Origin: Clostridia bacterium
GTDB taxonomy: Bacteria; Bacillota; DSM-521; Neomoorellales; SLTJ01
Assembly (NCBI GenBank): GCA_024653205.1
Contig: JANLFO010000001.1
Location: 124,001 to 188,000 of the forward strand
Direction of reading: 5' to 3'
DNA: 64,000 nt
In this document: positions 59,801 to 64,000 of the stretch, piece by piece
How the letters are laid out: each line of letters begins with the position of its first letter
Numbering within the stretch: position 1 is the stretch's first letter
Made by a program: the position numbers and the translations under genes
The notes under the pieces: model-generated
Told to the model about the DNA's origin: nothing
What the model saw: only the letters and a program-made list of their open reading frames with translations
Database searches by the model: none

Positions 59801-60197
59801 GGCCCAGGAGGGCGACTGGGAGCGGCCGGGCGCCAGGACCGGTCCGGACGCGGTCAGCCTGATGACCCTGCATGCCGCCAAGGGCCTGGAGTTTCCCGTT
59901 GTGTTCATAGCGGGTGTGGAGGAAGGGCTCATTCCCTTGCCGGAGCGGGGCGACGAGGGCAGAGGGGGTGCGGACCCGGACGAGGAGAGGCGCCTGTTCT
60001 ACGTGGGCCTCACCCGGGCGCAGGAGGCGGTGGTACTGGTGTCGTGCCGCACGCGTACCCGCCGGGGGAGCCGGGTCGAAACCCGGCCCTCACCCTTCTT
60101 GAGAGAGATTCCGGGCGAATGCCTGGAGCGTGTTCGGGTGGACGGCGCCGAACGGGTGGCCCGCCCGCCGGGTTACCGCCAGCTGCGCCTCTTTTGA
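56811..60197 (+). CDS. Endonuclease Q (PHP)-UvrD/Rep helicase fusion protein
   Basis: A 1128-residue fusion. Residues 1-~430 are an EndoQ-type PHP nuclease: ADLHVHSRYSRATSPDATPE (first metal site), GTGDFTHPGW, FVVSGEISTIYKKGGRVRK, IFIPAHIWTPHFSLLG, LVSNSDAHSPRNLAREAN, and a zinc finger around CPVCGRPVTVGVLHRVEELA. Residues ~455-1128 are an SF1A helicase: VAGPGTGKTRTLVYR (motif I), LVDEFQDLNPVQYRLV (II), IGDPDQAIYGFRGAD (III), LMTLHAAKGLEFPVVFIAG (V) and FYVGLTRAQEAVVL (VI). EndoQ cuts 5' to deaminated bases or abasic sites; the helicase could open or remove the nicked strand, a one-polypeptide repair machine. It has its own promoter. Confidence 0.92.
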   Translation: MEFVADLHVHSRYSRATSPDATPESYYRWALYKGVTLVGTGDFTHPGWREELRRKLEPAEEGLYRLREAEAHWPGELYPESFSWSGPREEDGRPAVRFVVSGEISTIYKKGGRVRKVHHLILLPDLEAAEALSRRLEGIGNLGSDGRPILGLDGRSLLETVLEVCSRAIFIPAHIWTPHFSLLGANSGFDSIEECFEDLSPYIWALETGLSSDPPMNWRVSALDRCRLVSNSDAHSPRNLAREANLFRSELSYSGLYRALGEPDGDGLAGTLEFFPEEGKYHYDGHRACRLRWHPAQTRAAGGRCPVCGRPVTVGVLHRVEELADREEGARPDGARPYQSLVPLPEVIASALGAGPSARAVGQTCSALLTRLGPELVVLRQAPIEEVARVAGPLVAEAVRRVRAGEVEAEPGFDGQYGKIVVLRPEVRRALAGQASLFASPSAGGAQPKSARSPVPKTVRAVPAAESNRLLQAAKADVTATLTPEQEEAVTAAEGPIIVVAGPGTGKTRTLVYRIAHLIRERGVPAREIAAVTFTNKAAREIRERVAGLLGAEEEIRGLTVGTFHSLCLDLLRRHLGFTLLDEPEARRVLAEALAETGGRPAEVRRLAERISFYKSRGLGPDADEVPAELRPAYRAYLEKLAAYRALDYDDLLLKAVELLEARAAAGGRVEGYPHLLVDEFQDLNPVQYRLVRLWAGEGRNLFVIGDPDQAIYGFRGADRRLFERLQRDYPHARVLRLRTNFRSRAVIVRAARSLMGDAAGEELAAVREGGPKLLCLEVASELAEGIAVVREIGGLVGGASLLAADTAPAGLLAGRLGEGRWGFADVAVLFRTGRQGELLEECFLREGLPYRLVGRESFLEEPPVRRALAFMRFLADPQDEYHLWRCLSEGRFGLSGSARQRLREAGAEWGGLWPAVEELVSDGGALRAQDRERLARFREAVEAYREMAAGVGAEELLLRWQREEEVAEAAAESLARLCRVAGRFADLRSFLRGLALAQEGDWERPGARTGPDAVSLMTLHAAKGLEFPVVFIAGVEEGLIPLPERGDEGRGGADPDEERRLFYVGLTRAQEAVVLVSCRTRTRRGSRVETRPSPFLREIPGECLERVRVDGAERVARPPGYRQLRLF

Positions 60198-60199
60198 AG

Positions 60200-60275
60200 A
60201 ACCTTGGTGCAGAATGTGGTCCTGAGAAACCTCAGTCTTATCGGTGAGGCCGCCAAGAGGGTTCCAAATAAATAA
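60200..60275 (+). pseudogene. Fossil fragment of the HEPN toxin gene
   Basis: 76 bp nearly identical to 60780-60850 inside the hepT-like gene downstream (shared run CTGAGAAACCTCAGT, then TTATCGGTGAGGCCGCCAAG). It encodes LRNLSLIGEAAKRVP before a TAA. The piece starts two bases after the EndoQ-UvrD stop and is a remnant of a duplicated or replaced toxin cassette. Confidence 0.85.
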
Positions 60276-60296
60276 CTATCCTGGCCTGACGGCGGG

Positions 60297-60325
60297 TTGC
60301 GGAGAGCCGGGTATTGGCGTATGAT
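60297..60325 (+). promoter_or_regulatory. Sigma-A-type promoter of the mntA-hepT pair
   Basis: TTGCGG (60297-60302), 17-bp spacer, TATGAT (60320-60325), about 50 bp before the mntA GTG. Confidence 0.7.
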
Positions 60326-60377
60326 TTAATGTAGGTGAGAATGGCCTTAGTAAGGGCGGGTAAGGTGGGATCGGCAG

Positions 60378-60695
60378 GTGTTTGACCCGGGCACCGGAAG
60401 TCTGACCAAGGAAGAGGTGCTGAAAAAGTTGGGGGACGCGGCACCGCTAATAAGAAGCTACGGTGTCCGCCGAATAGGGATCTTCGGGTCGGTAGTGCGC
60501 GGGCAAGCTGGGAGAACCAGCGACGTAGACGTACTGGTTGAGTTCTCGGAAAAGACGTTTGATAACTACTATGACCTTAAGTGGTTTCTGGAAACCCTGC
60601 TGGGAAGGCGGGTAGACCTGGTTATTGCCGAGGACGTTAAGCCGCGGCTGAAGCCCCAGATACTAAGAGAGGTTGAGTATGCCCAGGGATTTTAG
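60378..60695 (+). CDS. mntA: MntA-like minimal nucleotidyltransferase antitoxin
   Basis: A 105-residue protein starting GTG after [28 protein letters not shown] (G-S-x-x-R-G-x4-S-D-x-D) and the third acid in [10 protein letters not shown] complete the active site. The substrate in this class is the partner HEPN toxin. It overlaps the hepT gene by 17 nt. A different subfamily from the 4656 copy (E-F-S-E-K-T-F and L-G-R-R-V-D-L signatures). Confidence 0.88.
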   Translation: MFDPGTGSLTKEEVLKKLGDAAPLIRSYGVRRIGIFGSVVRGQAGRTSDVDVLVEFSEKTFDNYYDLKWFLETLLGRRVDLVIAEDVKPRLKPQILREVEYAQGF

Positions 60696-61014
60696 GGTGT
60701 ACCTAGAGGATATTTTGGAAGCGATCCGACGAATAAGGCGATATACCGATGGCTACTCATTTGACGATTTCCGTCGCAACCTCTTGGTGCAGGATGCGGT
60801 CCTGAGAAACCTCAGTGTTATCGGTGAGGCCGCCAAGAAGGTTCCAGAAGGGGTTCGGGTTCGCTTCCCGGAGGCCGAATGGCGCAAAATCGCCGGTATG
60901 CGTGATATTTTGGTACACGACTACTTTAGTGTCGATATAGAGATAGTGTGGGACGTGCTTGAGAACAAGCTCCCGGTTCTGGAGCGCGTGGTGACCAGGA
61001 TCCTGGTCGGTTGA
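60679..61014 (+). CDS. hepT: HepT-like HEPN (DUF86) RNase toxin
   Basis: ATG at 60679, after GAGAGG, gives 111 residues; a TTG at 60673 is possible. [15 protein letters not shown] at the start, [17 protein letters not shown] in the middle and the HEPN core [19 protein letters not shown] (R-x4-H-x-Y) near residues 72-90. All catalytic positions and the AMPylation tyrosine are present. A fragment of the same gene lies upstream at 60200-60275. Confidence 0.88.
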   Translation: MPRDFRVYLEDILEAIRRIRRYTDGYSFDDFRRNLLVQDAVLRNLSVIGEAAKKVPEGVRVRFPEAEWRKIAGMRDILVHDYFSVDIEIVWDVLENKLPVLERVVTRILVG

Positions 61015-61039
61015 CGGGAGGCGTCGTCGGTGCTACAAT
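61011..61039 (+). promoter_or_regulatory. Sigma-A-type promoter of rnpB
   Basis: TTGACG (61011-61016, overlapping the hepT stop), 17-bp spacer, TACAAT (61034-61039). A near-consensus promoter directly before the RNase P RNA. Confidence 0.85.
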
Positions 61040-61076
61040 AACCTACGGCATCGAGATTGGCCCTAAGAGAGCGGAA

Positions 61077-61435
61077 AGCCGAGTAGGCCGGGTGGTCGCG
61101 GGCTTCGGCGTGGTGCCGGAGCCTGAGGAAAGTCCGAGCTCCGCAGGGCAGGGTGCTGGGTAACGCCCAGTGGGGGCGACCCCAAGGAAAGTGCCACAGA
61201 AACAGACCGCCGGCGGCCCCAATGCCGCCGGTAAGGGTGGAAAGGTGAGGCAAGAGCTCACCAGCGGCGAGAGCGATCCGCCGGCTCGGTAAACCCCACC
61301 CGGAGCAAGACCGAATAGGGGAATAATGGAGTGGCCCGCTCCGTTCCCGGGTCAGGTCGCCGGAGGCGGCAGGCAACTGCCGTCCCAGATAGATGACCAT
61401 CCTCGACAGAACTCGGCTTACAGGCCTGCTCGGTC
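61077..61435 (+). ncRNA. rnpB: RNase P RNA (type A)
   Basis: Conserved blocks in order: GAGGAAAGTCCGAGCTCC with GCAGGGCAGGGTGCTGG (CRI), GAAAGTGCCACAGAAACAGA (CRII-III), GGTAAGGGTGGAAAGGTG, GTAAACCCCACCCGGAGCAA (CRIV region) and AGATAGATGACC … CAGAACTCGGCTTA (CRV). Ends pair as P1: 61079-61089 with 61423-61433. It is the catalytic RNA that trims the 5' ends of pre-tRNAs. The layout with a long P12 region and a P15-17 loop is the ancestral bacterial A type rather than the Bacillus B type. Confidence 0.97.
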
Positions 61436-61437
61436 GC

Positions 61438-61470
61438 GCCCAACCGCAGCCTAACCCGCGGTTGGGCCTT
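61438..61470 (+). terminator. Terminator-like hairpin after rnpB
   Basis: 10-bp stem, 61438-61447 with 61458-61467, loop of 10, then CTTCTGATT; the T tract is poor but the stem directly abuts the P1 end of rnpB. Confidence 0.65.
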
Positions 61471-61733
61471 CTGATTCCTGCATTTGAGGTAGGTTACAGC
61501 GGAGTTACACCCGGGAAGTTATGTCGATGAAGTTGTCTTGGTGCCTATATTCGGTGCCGCTGTCCTTATTCCTGCCGGCCGGACAGAAAAAAGTAGGGCG
61601 GTGCGGGTGCACGGTACTTGATTTTTCTCCGAAGCGGTGCTAATTTGGAATCGAAGGTGCGAATGGTCGTCCCTTGGTCCGACTGAGGGACGGGGTGAAG
61701 TAAAGTACGGCGGTCCTTGCGGCGCGATCGAGG

Positions 61734-61777
61734 GGCCGAGACAGTAACGGCTTTTGCCGTTGTCTGTCTCGGCCTTT
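61734..61777 (+). terminator. Strong compound hairpin upstream of the recombinase gene
   Basis: GGCCGAGACAG (61734-61744) pairs with CTGTCTCGGCC (61764-61774); inside it AACGGC and GCCGTT pair around TTTT; then TTTGTACTTTT. It is a terminator or attenuator, possibly from a lost upstream gene. The rest of 61471-61733 has a small hairpin at about 61669-61691 (GTCCCT/AGGGAC) and no gene I can support. Confidence 0.6.
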
Positions 61778-61801
61778 GTACTTTTAGGGCAGGTGGGCCT
61801 G

Positions 61802-62410
61802 GTGACGCTAGACAAGGCAATCGAGAAATACTTCGAGGTTGCGGTCGGCCTCCGGGGCATGGCAGCTGGTACCGTGGAGGCCTACAGGGCCGATTTTCGT
61901 GACTTTCTCCGCTTCGCCTCTAGCCTGGGCTTGCGGGAAGTCGCGGACGTCACCACGGCCCACGTAAACGAGTATCTTCTTGGGTTGCGGCGCCGGGGCC
62001 TGAAGCTAGCCACCCTGCATCGTCGGCGGAACGCGCTGAGTTCCCTCTTTCGGTTTGCCGAGGAGCAGGGCTGGGTTGGGAGGAACCCGGTGTCCGCTGC
62101 CAGGCTGCAGCCCCGGCCGCGCGCTGGGCGGGAGGTGGTGCTTAGCGGCGAGGAGGTGCGCGCGTTCCTGCGGGCAGACGTGAGCTACCGCACGGTCGCG
62201 GCCGAAGTGGTAGACGCACTCCGGTTACTCCTGGTGTTCACTGGGCTCCGCTGCTCCGAGCTTTTGAAACTCGACTGGACGCATATAGATCTGGACGCCC
62301 GCCTGCTTACTGTCTACGACAGTAAGAACTCCAATAGGAAAGGGTTACCTAGAAACAAGGACCGTGATAGAAGGCTGACCCCGCCTGCGCCTGCGGGTAC
62401 AACTGCCTGA
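61802..62410 (+). pseudogene. Truncated tyrosine recombinase (integrase)
   Basis: Starts GTG (LDKAIEKYFEVAVGLRGMAA). The N-terminal core-binding domain is complete (TVEAYRADFRDFLRFASSLG … LATLHRRRNALSSLFRFAEE) and the catalytic domain begins with the first active-site arginine in LLLVFTGLRCSELLKLDW. It then stops at ~200 residues after LPRNKDRDRRL; the H-x-x-R box and the tyrosine are missing. It is a XerC/phage-integrase-type relic, probably of a former mobile element at this end of the window. Confidence 0.8.
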
Positions 62411-62485
62411 AGTGCTCGCCTGCGGCCGTCGGGTAGCCGGCCCGGCTTGCGGCTGTCCCAATGCGTTTACGGGAGGGGTTTGCGA

Positions 62486-63010
62486 GTGGTGCTCCCTGAC
62501 CTGCTGGCGCCGGGATTGAAGGTCGTGTTCTGCGGTACGGCTGCCGGCACCTCTTCCGCCAGGCGCGGCGTCTACTACGCCGGACCGGGCAACAAGTTTT
62601 GGGATGTGCTTCACCGCGTGGGCCTCACCCCGACACGTTTCGCACCGGAAGAATACCGCGAGCTCTTGCGCTACGGTATAGGGCTTACCGACCTGAACAA
62701 GAACCAGGCAGGGATGGACAGCCGGCTCCAAGAGCGCCACTTTGATCGGGATGCCCTCACAGAGAAGATCATCAGGTACGGACCCAAGGTTCTGTGCTTT
62801 AACGGCAAGCGAGCGGCGCAGGCTTATTACGGTTCAGCCGGGACCGGGCAGTTTGACTACGGCAGGCAGCCCGCCGCCATCGGCAGCACAGCGGTGTTCG
62901 TCCTTCCCTCTACCTCCGCGGCAGCCGCGAGGTGGTGGGACGAAGGGTACTGGGTGGAGGCCGCTGCTTATATAAAAAGCCTGACGTTGACTGGCCGAAA
63001 TCGTAGCTGA
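62486..63010 (+). CDS. mug: Mug-type (UDG family 2) G/U mismatch DNA glycosylase
   Basis: GTG at 62486, with GGGAGGGG seven bases before, gives 174 residues. VVFCGTAAGTSSARRGVYYA then GPGNKFW is the active-site loop of Mug/TDG; GIGLTDLNKNQAG and VLPSTSAAAARWW (minor-groove wedge region) follow. The G-x-x-x-G-x-x-S pattern is kept. It removes uracil or thymine-like bases from G:U and G:T mispairs. It could complement the EndoQ-UvrD protein upstream in repair of deaminated DNA in a thermophile. Confidence 0.88.
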   Translation: MVLPDLLAPGLKVVFCGTAAGTSSARRGVYYAGPGNKFWDVLHRVGLTPTRFAPEEYRELLRYGIGLTDLNKNQAGMDSRLQERHFDRDALTEKIIRYGPKVLCFNGKRAAQAYYGSAGTGQFDYGRQPAAIGSTAVFVLPSTSAAAARWWDEGYWVEAAAYIKSLTLTGRNRS

Positions 63011-63101
63011 TCATAAGTGGGCAGAGTAAAGTCCTTCCCTATAATCCTCATAAGAGGCCAGGAGTGGCTAAGAGTATGAGTCATCAGCCTCTCGGCGTGG
63101 A

Positions 63102-63311
63102 GTGCTAGTCGGGGAAGCCATTCTAAACGGAGAGATCATCGAGTAGTATCCGGAAGACAATTATTCCCCGAGCTGCCTTGTCCTGGGCCGAACGGAGCGG
63201 GGGCGGTTTCTACACGTCCAGGTTTCACTGCCACCCAACGTGGTAATTATTACGGTGTACGAGCCCGACCCTAAGCAGTGGGTTGACTACAGGAGCAGGT
63301 TTAGGGGGTAA
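63102..63311 (+). pseudogene. DUF4258-type gene remnant with in-frame TAG
   Basis: The frame reads VGEAILNGEIIE, TAG at 63144-63146, then YPEDNYSPSCLVLGRTERGR and VVIITVYEPDPKQWVDYRSR to a TAA at 63309-63311. This matches the C-terminal half of DUF4258 proteins (toxin-like partners of YgiT zinc-finger proteins). The N-terminal part is unrecognisable and the TAG breaks it, so it is a relic. Confidence 0.7.
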
Positions 63312-63317
63312 GCTTGG

Positions 63318-63611
63318 GTGCCATGTGTATTCTGCGGGGGCGAGCTAGAAGCGCGGCGGGTAACCTTCACCCATGAACAGGACGGAAAGTACCTGGTGGT
63401 AAAGAACGTCCCGGCCGAAGTCTGCACCAAGGCCGGAGAGAGAACCTACTCTGCTGAGGTTGCCGACGAGTTGCCCAGGTTTGCCCAACGGGAGTTCAAG
63501 CCGGTGAGAAAAGTGCCCGTCTTTGATTTCACCAAAGGGCGAGGGCGTAGTTGCGGTAGCACCCGGCGATGGGTACGGGGAAGGACCAGGAGGATATCGG
63601 AGACAGCCTAG
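63318..63611 (+). CDS. YgiT-type zinc-finger protein, degraded
   Basis: GTG start 6 nt after the DUF4258 remnant. PCVFCGGELEARRVTFTHEQ has the first C-x2-C; VVKNVPAEVCTKAGERTYSA has the second site, but its second cysteine is replaced (C-T-K-A instead of C-x2-C), so zinc binding is doubtful. Family similarity ends at KVPVFDFTKG; the following ~25 residues are Arg-rich read-through, suggesting a lost stop codon. YgiT/MqsA-N proteins are antitoxin components. Confidence 0.6.
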   Translation: MPCVFCGGELEARRVTFTHEQDGKYLVVKNVPAEVCTKAGERTYSAEVADELPRFAQREFKPVRKVPVFDFTKGRGRSCGSTRRWVRGRTRRISETA

Positions 63612-64000
63612 CCTGAGCCCGGCACCTACGGAAGCAGGCCGAACGGCGCGGCAGGGACTAATCATGATTATCCCGGGCTGCGACGTCATGGTTGAACCTG
63701 GTAGAGACTTCTTCGAGCCCTGCTCCAGCCTGCTTCGGCGGTCACGCCGGCTGGGTGGGGGGGGGGGGGGGCCAGAAGGGCCGCCGCTTTCTCGGCATTT
63801 CGCGCCCCGTCCCGTCGCCTCCGGCGGGGACCAGGCGGTTTACGAATTCATATTCGAGGCGCGGACAGGGAACAGCTTAAGACCCGTTTCCTAGAGAGTC
63901 TGAGTCAACATTATCCGGTTACTGTTCCTTTTGGCCGCCAAAGCGAGAAGAGCCAAGGAAGTGCCCTCAGCTCAGGGTGGGTCCACCGTAGAGCCAGTGC
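63612..64000. other. Terminal region without a supportable gene; contains a G15 tract
   Basis: No frame here resembles a known family. A run of 15 G lies at 63757-63771. Open frames through it are rich in Gly/Pro/Arg and lack ribosome sites. Confidence 0.5.

Noticed and set aside
63144-63146. In-frame TAG in the DUF4258 remnant as possible pyrrolysine recoding
   Set aside because: The N-terminal half of the gene is already unrecognisable and the neighbouring gene is degraded; no pyl genes or methylamine methyltransferases are visible, so simple decay explains it.
63523-63894. 123-residue open frame through the G15 tract
   Set aside because: Glycine/arginine-rich composition, no ribosome site and no family resemblance.
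1-64000. CRISPR arrays, tRNA or rRNA genes, complete insertion sequences
   Set aside because: No regularly spaced repeats, no tRNA cloverleaf or rRNA segments and no transposase with terminal repeats were found by reading; only a truncated recombinase and gene fossils suggest past mobility.

Overview
The window looks like chromosomal DNA from a GC-rich, low-copy Gram-positive bacterium, most likely a thermophilic anaerobic firmicute of the Moorella / Desulfotomaculum type. The clues are strong AGGAGG-type ribosome binding sites with many GTG and TTG starts, an SLH-domain S-layer protein, a CpsB/CpsD-type tyrosine phosphatase and kinase pair, a GerMN sporulation lipoprotein, a DegS/DegU-type pair and a type A RNase P RNA. 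The species assignment is inference; no 16S or tRNA gene is visible.

Layout. 1-8.3 kb is a worn accessory region: an ASCH-domain gene, fragments of galE and rfbB, a 33-bp direct repeat, a HepT/MntA pair, and a series of toxin-antitoxin relics in which the antitoxin is intact but the toxin is truncated; murJ sits inside it. 8.4-19.8 kb is a cell-envelope region: S-layer protein, PHP-type tyrosine phosphatase, O-antigen-ligase/TPR protein, Wzz-type polysaccharide copolymerase, CpsD-type kinase, a LuxR-type HTH protein and a PAS-GGDEF-HD-GYP protein. 19.9-21.3 kb is a frameshifted MFS transporter gene.

21.8-45.6 kb is the striking part. A sigma-54 enhancer-binding protein gene is followed by a palindromic upstream activating site and a near-consensus -24/-12 promoter, which reads into a DUF2193-family gene (a family I know from methanogens), a MIP-family channel gene, and then a long, tightly packed cluster for tetrahydromethanopterin (H4MPT) and methanofuran (MF) linked C1 metabolism. 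The cluster holds cofactor biosynthesis genes (mptG, a DHPS-like gene, a CitG-like gene, mfnB, mfnE, an MfnD-like gene and other ATP-grasp genes) and the pathway enzymes mtdB, mch, ftr and formylmethanofuran dehydrogenase fwdD-B-A-C. Unlike the Fhc complex of methylotrophic proteobacteria, this FwdB keeps the four N-terminal Fe-S cysteines and the Mo/W-ligand cysteine in the C-H-G-P-S motif, and a separate FwdD molybdopterin-binding subunit is present. The complex therefore looks redox-active (formyl-MF to CO2, or the reverse), as in archaea. No fae, mer or FwdF/G-type polyferredoxin gene is in the window.

45.6-64 kb is mostly housekeeping: an MFS exporter, a second Wzz-like protein, a GerMN lipoprotein, trkA-trkH potassium uptake, a cyclophilin-like protein, trmK, a NIF3-like protein, RNase HI, a DegS/DegU-type two-component pair, a large EndoQ-UvrD helicase fusion, a second MntA/HepT pair with a fossil of its HEPN gene, rnpB, a truncated tyrosine recombinase, a Mug-type DNA glycosylase and degraded DUF4258/YgiT-type genes at the end.
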